NCBI GenBank assembly: GCA_001796785.1 | Contig: MGNL01000172.1 | Coordinates: forward strand, 2,342-11,231 | Source of the DNA: Chloroflexi bacterium RBG_16_51_16 | Lineage (GTDB): Bacteria > Chloroflexota > Anaerolineae > Anaerolineales > Villigracilaceae | Direction: 5' to 3' | DNA length: 8,890 nucleotides | In this document: piece by piece, positions 1 to 6,710 of the stretch | Numbering within the stretch: the first letter of the stretch is position 1 | Layout: each line of letters begins with the position of its first letter | The notes under the pieces: model-generated | The model's database searches: none | Seen by the model: the letters and a program-made list of their open reading frames with translations, nothing else | What the model was told of the DNA's origin: nothing | Made by a program: the position numbers and the translations under genes

Positions 1-459
1 GCTGCATTCACGGCGCAGGAAGAAATAGGCGGAAGAGGTGCCGGTGTTGCTGCCCGTGCATTCAAACCGGATATTGCGATCGTTATCGATGCGACACCAG
101 CCTATGATCTACCTGCCCATGATCCCCAGGACAATAAAAATTTCAACAGTGTTTTAGGCAATGGGCCAGTCATCTATGTAGCAGACAAATACACTCTCTA
201 CAATAGAGGTTTGATCGAGTTTATGAAAACGACAGCGGAACGTATGGGCATACCCTACCAGCTCCGTCAGCCCGGTGGAGGAGGTACGGATGCAGCTGCG
301 ATCCACCAGGTGCTGGACGGTATACCCTCCATAGCAGTATCAGTACCGCACCGATACCCGCACTCACCGATCAGCATCGCAAGGATATCCGACTGGCAGG
401 ATACGTTGAACCTCCTTCATAATGCGCTAGGTCTTATTACACCTTCATCGATACGTTGA
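1..459 (+). CDS. M42-family metallo-aminopeptidase (glutamyl aminopeptidase/endoglucanase-like), 3' part
   Basis: This gene runs in from the left edge; 152 codons are visible in frame 1 before TGA at 457-459. M42 enzymes are cytosolic di-metal aminopeptidases that form tetrahedral dodecamers (TET) and trim short peptides. The fragment begins just before the catalytic motif TAQEEIGGRGA (visible residues 4-14), whose first Glu is the general base and second Glu a metal ligand. It continues with VIDAT, whose Asp (residue 30) is a metal ligand, then a Gly-rich GGGGTDAAAIH stretch. The C-terminal RYPHSP motif carries the last metal-ligand His at visible residue 121. All active-site residues expected in this half are present, so it should be a working peptidase. 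A second M42 gene starts 31 bp downstream on the same strand, so the two are probably co-transcribed. Only the N-terminal half is missing, cut by the window edge. Confidence 0.9.
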   Translation, partial: AAFTAQEEIGGRGAGVAARAFKPDIAIVIDATPAYDLPAHDPQDNKNFNSVLGNGPVIYVADKYTLYNRGLIEFMKTTAERMGIPYQLRQPGGGGTDAAAIHQVLDGIPSIAVSVPHRYPHSPISIARISDWQDTLNLLHNALGLITPSSIR

Positions 460-490
460 TAATATCGAAAGTAAACCCTCGAGGGAGAAA

Positions 491-1489
491 ATGAAAGATT
501 TATTGAATGATCTAACTGGGCTCTCTGCACCATCCGGGAATGAAAATATCCTGCGAGCTCGCATTCGCCATCTTATCAAACCCCATGTAGATGAAATACG
601 GGTGGATGCGCTTGGAAATTTGATCGCTAGAAAAGGGCACGCGGCCAGCACCGGAACCAGGATCATGGTCGCAGCTCATATGGACGAATACGGTGTAATC
701 GCCAGCCATATCGATGAACACGGTTTTGTGCGATTCAACCTGTTAGGCAGCGTGCTGGTTACACACCTTCCGGGCAGCAAGGTCCGATTTATGAATGGCG
801 TTGAAGGGATTATCGGTACAGAAAATCATGAGAGCGATCCGGAACACAATGCCATCAACCACCTGTTTATTGACGTGGGTGTAAACCGGCGCAAGGATTG
901 CCGGGTTGAGGTCGGAGATGTGGCTGCATTCGTACGTCCATTCGAACATGTGGGCGACAAGTTTATCGCGAAAGCCCTGGATAACCGGGCCGGGATCGCC
1001 GTCTTAATCGAGACGGTACGAACCCTGAAAGTCACGCCTCATGAGATCTATTATGTTTTTACGGTTCAGGAGGAAGTTGGAGTCCGAGGCGCCGGTCCGG
1101 CTGCACACCGCCTCGAACCGCAATTAGGAATCGTTGTTGATGTTACTCAGGCGGAGGACATACCAAATCACGCGCGACAAACCCTGGCGCTAGGTAAAGG
1201 TCCGGCGATAAAAATCAAGGATCAATCAACCCTGTCCGATCCGCAAATTGTAGAATGGATGATCAAAGCGGCGAAAAAATCACACCTTCCGTATCAACGG
1301 GAAGTGCGATCAACCGGTGAATCCGATTTACAAGCCATGCAGTTCAGCAAAGCGGGAATGGCGGTGGGTGCGATCAGCATTCCCTGCCGGTACATGGGAA
1401 CTTTATCCGAGATGGTGGATCATGAGGATCTTAAAATTGCAGCCAAATTGTTGAAGCTCCTGCTGAGTAAACCTGTGGTTTTAGCCTAA
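491..1489 (+). CDS. M42-family peptidase paralog lacking the C-terminal metal-ligand His
   Basis: The full-length protein has 332 residues, within the usual M42 range (about 330-370). The ATG is preceded by the Shine-Dalgarno-like GAGGGAG at 481-487. Visible M42 motifs in order are: APSGNE near residue 13; AHMDE with ligand His63 and Asp65; KALDNR with bridging Asp164; VQEEVGVRGA with Glu194 (base) and Glu195 (ligand); and VVDVT with Asp217. The oddity is the C-terminal motif. The family has RY-x-HSP, with His as a ligand of the second metal, but here it reads CRYMGTLSEMVD, with Gly303 in the His position. The reading frame continues cleanly into the normal C-terminal helix, so this is a substitution rather than a frameshift. 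The protein could be a partly disabled or non-catalytic subunit, possibly mixed with the upstream intact paralog, or an enzyme with altered metal use. Family membership is certain; activity is not. Confidence 0.9.
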   Translation: MKDLLNDLTGLSAPSGNENILRARIRHLIKPHVDEIRVDALGNLIARKGHAASTGTRIMVAAHMDEYGVIASHIDEHGFVRFNLLGSVLVTHLPGSKVRFMNGVEGIIGTENHESDPEHNAINHLFIDVGVNRRKDCRVEVGDVAAFVRPFEHVGDKFIAKALDNRAGIAVLIETVRTLKVTPHEIYYVFTVQEEVGVRGAGPAAHRLEPQLGIVVDVTQAEDIPNHARQTLALGKGPAIKIKDQSTLSDPQIVEWMIKAAKKSHLPYQREVRSTGESDLQAMQFSKAGMAVGAISIPCRYMGTLSEMVDHEDLKIAAKLLKLLLSKPVVLA

Positions 1490-1525
1490 ACCCTTTTCTC
1501 GTGCTGACGCCGTTAGAAAGACAAT

Positions 1526-2038
1526 TTAGACCCATGCCCACAGCATCCAAAATGAGATGATCACAACACCGATGGAAAACCTGGCTGCAAACGCCCAACC
1601 CCATCCGATCATCCATGCCTTTGTCGAATTCAATGCTTCCCCGCGATTGCGAAGACGGAGATATTCAGCGGTGAATAAAGCTGCTGGTGAGGCGATAAGG
1701 CCCATCAATGGTGTGAAGAACAGACTCGCCAATATTCCTGCGGCGAATGCAAGCAGGATCGACCGCCAGGGGATGTAATGGTCACGCATTTTACGCGCAA
1801 TGATGATGTTGTCCAAAATATTTCCGATGAGCATTAGGGCGGTGATCAACCCGAACAACACCCAATCCCAGGTTGTCATCTTTTCAGCTATATTCTGGAA
1901 AATTGCATAAATCAACGCAGCCAGCCACATGATCGTCAACCCTGGAAAGATGGGAATGATCAATCCGGCTAGACCAAGAAGCAAAAAAAACAGGGTTAGG
2001 CTCTCGAGGATAACCTGCAGAAAAAAGTCAAAATCCAT
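1526..2038 (-). CDS. DUF456 family small integral membrane protein
   Basis: This 170-residue, very hydrophobic protein has about five or six membrane segments (roughly residues 9-30, 34-50, 58-80, 92-125 as a pair, and 145-168). The N-terminal GLAGLIIPIFPG (22-33) and the following hydrophobic hairpin match the DUF456 (YqgC-like) family, whose function is unknown. The ATG at 2038 has an AGGAG Shine-Dalgarno sequence at 2049-2053. The gene starts 24 bp after the serS stop on the same strand, with no terminator or promoter visible between them. It is therefore likely read from the serS T-box promoter. Its 3' end converges on the M42 paralog with a 36-bp gap. The family assignment is by remembered motif and topology, not by search. 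Confidence 0.75.
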   Translation of the reverse strand: MDFDFFLQVILESLTLFFLLLGLAGLIIPIFPGLTIMWLAALIYAIFQNIAEKMTTWDWVLFGLITALMLIGNILDNIIIARKMRDHYIPWRSILLAFAAGILASLFFTPLMGLIASPAALFTAEYLRLRNRGEALNSTKAWMIGWGWAFAARFSIGVVIISFWMLWAWV

Positions 2039-2062
2039 TGCTGATGTTCTCCTGACACCAAA

Positions 2063-3340
2063 TTACACCGCGGGCTTGATCACCTTAATGTCTGCCATCC
2101 ATGGTCTTAAGGCTTCAGGTACAAGGATGGTGCCATCAGCCTGCTGGTAATTTTCCATGACCGCGATCAAAGTCCGCGGGAGCCCGAGACCAGAACCGTT
2201 TAACGTGTGCACAAATTTCACTTTACCGCCATCCGAAGGTCTATATTTAATATTCGCTCTTCGAGCCTGGAAGTCGCGCACGTTTGAAACTGAAGAGACT
2301 TCCAGCCACTCCGCGCATCCGGGTGCCCAGACTTCAATATCATAGGTGATTGCCGAGGCGAAACCCAGGTCACCGGTGCATAATTGCTTCACCCGGTAGG
2401 TCAATCCCAGCCCGGCGCATGTGGCCTCTGCGTGTGACCGCATCCTTTCGAGAAGTTCATCCGATTCTTCCGGCCGAGCGTAGATGTACATTTCCACCTT
2501 ATCAAATTGATGACCGCGCTTAATTCCTCGAACATCGCGGCCCGCACTCATTTTCTCGCGACGAAAGCAAGGTGTGTAACCGGTGTAATACCTTGGCAGA
2601 CTGGCCTCGTCCAGTATTTCATCCATATGAAGACCGGTCAACGGGACTTCGGCTGTCGGAACAAAATACAAGTCCTCCTCGTGATCCTTATATAAGTTAT
2701 CCGCAAATTTTGGTAATTGACCCGCTCCGAAAACCGTAGCCGTGCGGACAACAAAAGGCAGGTATTTTTCCGTGTATCCCTGGCGGATGTGAAGATCGAG
2801 CATCCAGGCGATCAATGCGCGCTGAAGACGGGCACCCTCTCCGTTTAACACATAGAACCTAGAGCCTGTCATTTTTGTACCACGATCGAAGTCGAGGATC
2901 CCTAGCGCAGGACCGAGTTCCCAATGCGGCTTTGGTTTGAACTGATATTCCCTGATATCACCATGTGTGGCTAGGACCACATTTTCTTCCTCGCTTAGTC
3001 CTACCGGAGTTCTTTCATCCGGGAGGTTTGGCAGGTTTGCTGTCAAAGCATTTAATTCGGTCTCAACCTCAGTCACCTGTTTGTCTAAGTTTGTGATTTG
3101 GTCACCGACATCACGCATTTCAGCGATCTTTTTCTCACGCTCCTTCCCTTCAGCGGTTTTCCCAATCTCCTTCGAGGCCGCATTCCTTTGAGCCTTCAAG
3201 GATTCAACCTGGATAAGAAGTGCACGTCGTTTTTCGTCCAGGCTTAGAATCACATCCACTGGATGGGTATCCAATTGCCTATTCTGAAGAGACAGTCGAA
3301 TGAGCTCTGGCCTTTCCCGGATCAAATTAAGATCAAGCAT
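2063..3340 (-). CDS. serS: Seryl-tRNA synthetase (SerRS, class II)
   Basis: This cytosolic enzyme charges tRNA-Ser with serine. Its length of 425 residues is typical of bacterial SerRS. Residues about 30-105 form the charged, helical coiled-coil arm that grips the long variable arm of tRNA-Ser. The class II core follows: VPTAE (227-231, serine site); motif 2 around CFRREKMSAGRDVRGI (258-273) with HQFDKVE (277-283); EWLEVSSVSN (344-353); and motif 3 NGSGLGLPRTL (381-391) with the ATP-binding Arg389. Motif 3 reads GLGLPRT where many bacteria have GLAVGRT, a mild variant. The ATG has a strong AGGAGG Shine-Dalgarno sequence at 3347-3352, spaced 6 nt. Upstream lies a complete T-box leader with a serine specifier, so expression responds to uncharged tRNA-Ser. 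DUF456 follows 24 bp downstream in the same transcript. Confidence 0.97.
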   Translation of the reverse strand: MLDLNLIRERPELIRLSLQNRQLDTHPVDVILSLDEKRRALLIQVESLKAQRNAASKEIGKTAEGKEREKKIAEMRDVGDQITNLDKQVTEVETELNALTANLPNLPDERTPVGLSEEENVVLATHGDIREYQFKPKPHWELGPALGILDFDRGTKMTGSRFYVLNGEGARLQRALIAWMLDLHIRQGYTEKYLPFVVRTATVFGAGQLPKFADNLYKDHEEDLYFVPTAEVPLTGLHMDEILDEASLPRYYTGYTPCFRREKMSAGRDVRGIKRGHQFDKVEMYIYARPEESDELLERMRSHAEATCAGLGLTYRVKQLCTGDLGFASAITYDIEVWAPGCAEWLEVSSVSNVRDFQARRANIKYRPSDGGKVKFVHTLNGSGLGLPRTLIAVMENYQQADGTILVPEALRPWMADIKVIKPAV

Positions 3341-3376
3341 TAAAAACCTCCTGACAGCTCAGTCACTTAATGAAAT

Positions 3377-3408
3377 ACGCCCCGATCCTTATGCAGGACG
3401 AGGGGCGT
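3377..3408 (-). terminator. Conditional terminator hairpin of the serS T-box
   Basis: ACGCCCC (3408-3402) pairs with GGGGCGT (3383-3377), and inside it TCCT pairs with AGGA around a GCATA loop. The hairpin excludes the antiterminator. The following tract is only AUUUCAUUAAG, a poor U-run for an intrinsic terminator, so termination may be leaky or assisted. The serS Shine-Dalgarno sequence lies about 25 nt further on and is not inside this hairpin. Confidence 0.8.
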
Positions 3409-3425
3409 CTCGTGGTGCCACCTGC
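3393..3425 (-). promoter_or_regulatory. T-box antiterminator helix
   Basis: The antiterminator is perfect on paper. GCAGG (3425-3421) is followed by the 7-nt bulge UGGCACC (3420-3414) and ACGAG (3413-3409). The loop is ACGCCC (3408-3403). The 3' arms are CTCGT (3402-3398) and CCTGC (3397-3393), fully complementary to the two 5' arms. The bulge presents UGGC to the tRNA acceptor end. The structure shares bases 3393-3408 with the terminator hairpin, so the two are mutually exclusive. Confidence 0.93.
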
Positions 3426-3698
3426 TTTTACAGCTGGTTCTAAAACAAGGGATCAGCTGCCTTTGCTTGAGCTGTATCGGGCTCACCCGGTTCTCTTATG
3501 GTTGTTCAATGAGAATTATCCTACACAACCCTTACGAGAACCTCTTTGACAGGTTTGATCACAATTCCAGATATTGATCGAGGATAATAAACCTGCCGAC
3601 GAAGTGGATTTCACCATCCTCACTGTTGCTTCACATCAACCAGCAACTTTCTGGGAGGTTAGATGGTTACTTGACTTCGTTATTTGTTAAGTAGCATG

Positions 3699-3726
3699 AT
3701 TATACGCCCCCGGTTTAGGATGTCAA
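3699..3726 (-). promoter_or_regulatory. Consensus sigma-70-type promoter of the serS T-box transcript
   Basis: On the minus strand TTGACA (3726-3721) and TATAAT (3704-3699) both match the consensus exactly, with a 16-bp spacer. The predicted start is near 3692, just upstream of stem I of the T-box. The -35 box contains the TGA stop codon (3725-3723) of the upstream glycosyltransferase. Confidence 0.88.
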
Positions 3727-4346
3727 TCCTTGTTGCCTTTAAAGTATTCAACGGTTGCCTGTCCGAGCTGGCTGATATTTTCGCGGCGTATGACCTTCCA
3801 AAGCGTAGTCAAGATGATCCTCATATCGAGCCAAAACGACCAATGGTCAACATACCAGACATCCATGGCAAGTCGGGTTGGCCAATCCGCTGCATTGCGC
3901 CCATGGATCTGAGCCCAGCCGGTCAGCCCCGGAACAGCATCATGCCTGCGAGCTTGTGCAGGTGAATATAAAGTCAAATATTCCATTAATAACGGTCGAG
4001 GCCCAACAAAACTCATATCACCGCGGAGGATATTGATCAATTCTGGCAGTTCGTCGAGCGAAAGTGTACGGAGGAGTCGACCGAAGCCAGTTAGCCTGTT
4101 AGAATCTGGTAACAATTCCCCCGTCGATGTGCGCGCGTCATCCATAGTCCTGAATTTATATAGAGTGAAGGGTTTTCCCTTATAACCCGGTCTAACCTGG
4201 TGGAAAATGACAGGCGTACCATGAAACAAGAAATTGATAATAATGATCAATAACCATATCGGCGCGGTTGCGATCATTCCCAGGCAGGCAGCCGTGATAT
4301 CAAAAATACGCTTCTCCAATGGCATGGGAAAATTGTACCATTCCAT
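3723..4346 (-). CDS. Bacterial sugar transferase (PglC/WcaJ-type monotopic phosphoglycosyltransferase)
   Basis: The enzyme transfers a sugar-1-phosphate from a nucleotide sugar to undecaprenyl phosphate at the cytoplasmic membrane face, the first step of a lipid-linked glycan. The 207-residue protein is the minimal PglC-like form without the extra N-terminal helices of WcaJ. It has KRIFD then a membrane-entering hydrophobic helix (about 15-41), KFRTM (64-68), the catalytic dyad in LSLDELPEL (Asp98-Glu99), GDMSFVGPRP (109-118), PGLTGWAQIHGRN (139-151) and DVWYVDHWSFWLD (162-174). An in-frame stop upstream limits the start to ATG 4346 or ATG 4325. The first has AGGA directly against it, and the second (MPLEKRIFD) has a distant GGAATGG, so the start is uncertain by 7 codons. 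No other glycan genes are in the window, so product and sugar cannot be predicted. Confidence 0.92.
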   Translation of the reverse strand: MEWYNFPMPLEKRIFDITAACLGMIATAPIWLLIIIINFLFHGTPVIFHQVRPGYKGKPFTLYKFRTMDDARTSTGELLPDSNRLTGFGRLLRTLSLDELPELINILRGDMSFVGPRPLLMEYLTLYSPAQARRHDAVPGLTGWAQIHGRNAADWPTRLAMDVWYVDHWSFWLDMRIILTTLWKVIRRENISQLGQATVEYFKGNKD

Positions 4347-4411
4347 TCCTGGGGGGATTTTTCACCAATGGATACCTCCCGACGGCTTATTTATTTCAGA
4401 ATGTTGATTTG

Positions 4412-4442
4412 TGGTATATTTTGTTTAGAAAAAAATACACCA
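4412..4442. repeat. Imperfect inverted repeat in the divergent gap before the response regulator
   Basis: TGGTATATTTT (4412-4422) and AAAATACACCA (4432-4442) are inverted copies matching at 10 of 11 positions, separated by 9 bp. The centre lies about 50 bp upstream of the response regulator ATG and within the 132-bp gap shared with the divergent glycosyltransferase. The left arm includes TGGTATATT, which resembles an extended -10 element, but no good -35 precedes it. It could be an operator (for example for autoregulation by the response regulator) or a weak stem-loop. Nothing else recognisable was found between 4347 and 4478. Confidence 0.4.
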
Positions 4443-4478
4443 TAACCATGAGCAGTGAATGCAACATGGGAGTCAACC

Positions 4479-5156
4479 ATGAATGAACGCATACTAATTA
4501 TCGAAGACGATCAAGCAATTCTGAAACTGCTGCAACGCGGCCTTTCTTATGAAGGTTATACCGTAGATACAGCCGTGGATGGTCGCACAGGCTTGGTCAT
4601 GGCTCGGGATCACACTCCTGATCTGGTCATCCTTGATTGGATGCTTCCGGGAATGGATGGCCTGGAGGTTTGTCACAGACTCCGAACAGGGGGATCGATT
4701 CCGATCCTAATGTTAACTGCCAAGGATACCGTGCAGGACCGCGTCCAGGGCTTGGATGCAGGTGCGGATGATTACCTCGTCAAACCGTTCAATCTTGACG
4801 AATTGCTTGCACGCGTGCGTGCACTTTTGCGCAGGACCGTGCCCGAGCGAGTTCCGGTCCTGAAATTCTCAGACCTTGCATTGGATACCGGCTCCAGACA
4901 GGCAACCCGGGGAACCCGGTTGATTCCTTTGACAGCCAAGGAATACGAACTGCTGGAACTTTTCCTCAGACATCCAAAACAGGTGTTAACCCGCGAAGTG
5001 ATCTTCGACAGGGTATGGGGTTATGATTTTGGCGGTGAAAGCAACGTCCTGGAAGTGTATATTCGCTATCTTCGTCAAAAGCTGGAAGGTGAAGGCGAGC
5101 AACGGTTGATTCATACTGTGCGCGGTGTTGGCTATGTCCTGCGGGAAAATCCATAG
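4479..5156 (+). CDS. OmpR/PhoB-family response regulator
   Basis: This is a DNA-binding response regulator of 225 residues. The receiver domain (about 1-118) has the acidic pair Asp10-Asp11, phosphoacceptor Asp53 in LILDWMLPGMDG (the DWMLPG context), Thr80 in LMLTAKD and Lys102 in LVKPF. A winged-helix output domain (about 128-223) shows PLTAKEYELLELFLRHP, LTREVIFDRVWGYDF, the recognition helix near SNVLEVYIRYLRQKLE, and the terminal RGVGYVL wing. I start at ATG 4479, with GGGAG at 4468-4472 spaced 6 nt, rather than the GTG 8 codons upstream, because MNERILIIEDD is the canonical beginning. The partner kinase follows 73 bp downstream. It resembles MprA/MtrA-like regulators, but its stimulus and targets are not visible. 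Confidence 0.96.
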   Translation: MNERILIIEDDQAILKLLQRGLSYEGYTVDTAVDGRTGLVMARDHTPDLVILDWMLPGMDGLEVCHRLRTGGSIPILMLTAKDTVQDRVQGLDAGADDYLVKPFNLDELLARVRALLRRTVPERVPVLKFSDLALDTGSRQATRGTRLIPLTAKEYELLELFLRHPKQVLTREVIFDRVWGYDFGGESNVLEVYIRYLRQKLEGEGEQRLIHTVRGVGYVLRENP

Positions 5157-5167
5157 AGTGTGGTCAT

Positions 5168-5189
5168 AGCTGGCCAGGGTTCTCCAGCT
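5168..5189 (+). other. Small hairpin between response regulator and kinase genes
   Basis: AGCTGG (5168-5173) and CCAGCT (5184-5189) are perfect inverted copies around a 10-nt loop in the 73-bp gap. There is no U-run, so it is not a normal terminator. It might tune the kinase:regulator expression ratio or be chance. Confidence 0.3.
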
Positions 5190-5229
5190 TTGCCAATCCA
5201 ATTCTTGTCCCATCCAAAATAGTAATAAC

Positions 5230-6696
5230 GTGACCTTACGGCTCAGGCTCACCCTGTTATATTCGACCATCGTGGGGTGCATCCTGCTGGTATTCGGCGC
5301 GATGGTCTACATCCTCATTACGATTTTTCTCTTTAATCAAGTGGATGACATGCTGTACCGTGTCCATCAGGATGTGGTAACCGTGACCCATATCGATCCA
5401 ATGGGGGAACTGGACAGCATGAGCTCACCGCCACTGGACATAACCACGAATGCGTACGTTCAAATCTGGGGAAGGGATGGAAAATTAAAAAGCTCTTCGA
5501 CAGCCGTTACGGATTCGCTGGATCCGGTTGGATTGAACTCCGCAACACCGGTTTATCGAAATACGGTCGTCAGAGAGGTCCACTTGAGAGTTTTATCGGT
5601 TCCATTAGTTCGGGGGAACCGGCTGGTAGGTGTGCTGCAGGTTGGGACCAATATTACAGTGCTTGATGAAATGAGGAACAGCCTGATCATCATCATGATC
5701 GTTTCAGCGCTGGTAGCTGTTGCCCTGGCTGGTATCGGATCTTGGAGTGTCCTGGGGCGGACGCTTGCACCCCTGGCAACGATCACAGATACAGTCGACC
5801 AGATCAACCGTGCTGACGATCTGTCCAGAAGAATTCCATATCAAGGGCCGGTCAAAGATGAGGTCGGCAGTTTGGTCGAATCGATCAATCAGACGTTCGA
5901 AAGACTCGAGACATTATTTACCTCCCAACAACGGTTCCTGGCAGATGTAAGTCATGAGTTGCGTACACCTTTGACTGTAATCAAGGGCAATGTTGATCTC
6001 ATACGGAAATTAAATTCTGTGGATGAAGACTCATTGAACAGCATCGACCAGGAAGCCGGCCGCCTAACCCGTCTGGTTGGTGGTTTGCTGATGCTTGCGC
6101 AAGCAGAGTCCGGAAAAATGACTTTAAATCTGCAACCCGTGGAGTTAGATTCACTATTGTTCGAGGTTTTACACGAAATGAACATGCTTGCCAGGGGGAA
6201 AGTCCATTTGAAGATGAACGATATCGACCAGATCACCATCAGCGGTGATCGTGACCGACTTAAACAGGTTTTATTGAATCTCCTGGCGAACGCAATTCAA
6301 TACACGCCTGTTGGGGGAGAGGTATTTTTAGGACTTGCCAAGGTAAGCGGGAAAGCCCGGATAATTATCCGGGATACCGGTCCGGGTATACCCGCGGAGG
6401 ATCTCCCCCATATTTTCGAGCGGTTTTATCGGGCGGAGAAGTCCCGGACACGTTCCAAGATCGGTGGTTTTGGTTTGGGACTTTCGATTTCCAACTGGAT
6501 CATCGAAAGGCATGGTGGACAGATCAAGGTGGAATCGAAGGAAGGGAAAGGCTCAACGTTCGCCATCTGGCTTCCCTTGTTCGGTACTGAGGCTGCAATG
6601 CTGGCTCCTACCACGCCTCGCACAGATGTGAGATCGAGTGATAAGAAAACCAAGGATAAACCTGAAGATACACACGAACCATTATTATTAAAATAA
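5230..6696 (+). CDS. Membrane sensor histidine kinase (HAMP, HisKA, HATPase)
   Basis: This is the likely partner of the response regulator upstream. The 488-residue protein has TM1 at about 12-35, an extracytoplasmic sensor region at about 36-149, TM2 at about 150-175, a HAMP linker at about 176-228, and HisKA with the phosphoacceptor His242 in DVSHELRTPLT. The HATPase domain carries the N box QVLLNLLANAIQYTP (346-360), DTGPGI (382-387), HIFERFYRAEKSR (394-406) and GFGLGL (413-418). A hydrophilic Lys/Asp-rich tail follows from about 453. The sensor region has no family I recognise. An in-frame TAG at 5167-5169 limits the start. GTG 5230 gives the normal MTLRLRLTLLYS beginning but has no clear Shine-Dalgarno sequence, which may mean weak translation or coupling. 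The gene ends 14 bp before the convergent lytic transglycosylase. Confidence 0.95.
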   Translation: MTLRLRLTLLYSTIVGCILLVFGAMVYILITIFLFNQVDDMLYRVHQDVVTVTHIDPMGELDSMSSPPLDITTNAYVQIWGRDGKLKSSSTAVTDSLDPVGLNSATPVYRNTVVREVHLRVLSVPLVRGNRLVGVLQVGTNITVLDEMRNSLIIIMIVSALVAVALAGIGSWSVLGRTLAPLATITDTVDQINRADDLSRRIPYQGPVKDEVGSLVESINQTFERLETLFTSQQRFLADVSHELRTPLTVIKGNVDLIRKLNSVDEDSLNSIDQEAGRLTRLVGGLLMLAQAESGKMTLNLQPVELDSLLFEVLHEMNMLARGKVHLKMNDIDQITISGDRDRLKQVLLNLLANAIQYTPVGGEVFLGLAKVSGKARIIIRDTGPGIPAEDLPHIFERFYRAEKSRTRSKIGGFGLGLSISNWIIERHGGQIKVESKEGKGSTFAIWLPLFGTEAAMLAPTTPRTDVRSSDKKTKDKPEDTHEPLLLK

Positions 6697-6710
6697 GATT
6701 ATTGTTCCTA

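Larger units (their letters stand above)
3377..3692 (-). promoter_or_regulatory. T-box riboswitch (tRNA-Ser responsive) upstream of serS
   Basis: This leader fills most of the 382-bp gap between serS and the glycosyltransferase. Transcribed right to left, stem I opens with ACGAAGT (3680-3674) pairing ACTTCGT (3605-3599), then ACCAT pairing ATGGT, CCTC with GAGG, and GTTGCT with AGCAAC. The last stem closes a loop containing GATG, the GNUG-type motif. The specifier loop has AGTA on its 5' side (3672-3669) and GAAATCCA on its 3' side, placing UCC (Ser) at 3608-3606 followed by the usual purine. Later helices are GGCAGGTTT/AAACCTGTC (stem II-like) and GGTTCTC/GAGAACC with GTTGT/ACAAC (stem III-like). 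The T-box core AGGTGGCACCACGAG is at 3423-3409. Its UGGC would pair with GCCA at the tRNA 3' end, fitting the G73 discriminator of tRNA-Ser. The start near 3692 is inferred from the -10 box. Confidence 0.95.

Noticed and set aside
1490..1525. Terminator between the convergent M42 paralog and DUF456 genes
   Set aside because: No inverted repeat with a T-run could be found in the 36-bp gap.
3344..3660. Seven-base complementarity between AACCTCC in stem I of the T-box and GGAGGTT at the serS Shine-Dalgarno sequence
   Set aside because: Any CCTCC matches a strong Shine-Dalgarno sequence, the two are about 300 nt apart, and the stem I bases are already paired in the T-box fold.
4392..4420. Response regulator promoter using TGGTATATT as an extended -10
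   Set aside because: No acceptable -35 hexamer lies 16-18 bp upstream, so only the inverted repeat is reported.
4455..4478. GTG start 8 codons upstream for the response regulator
   Set aside because: ATG 4479 has GGGAG at the right distance and gives the canonical receiver-domain beginning.
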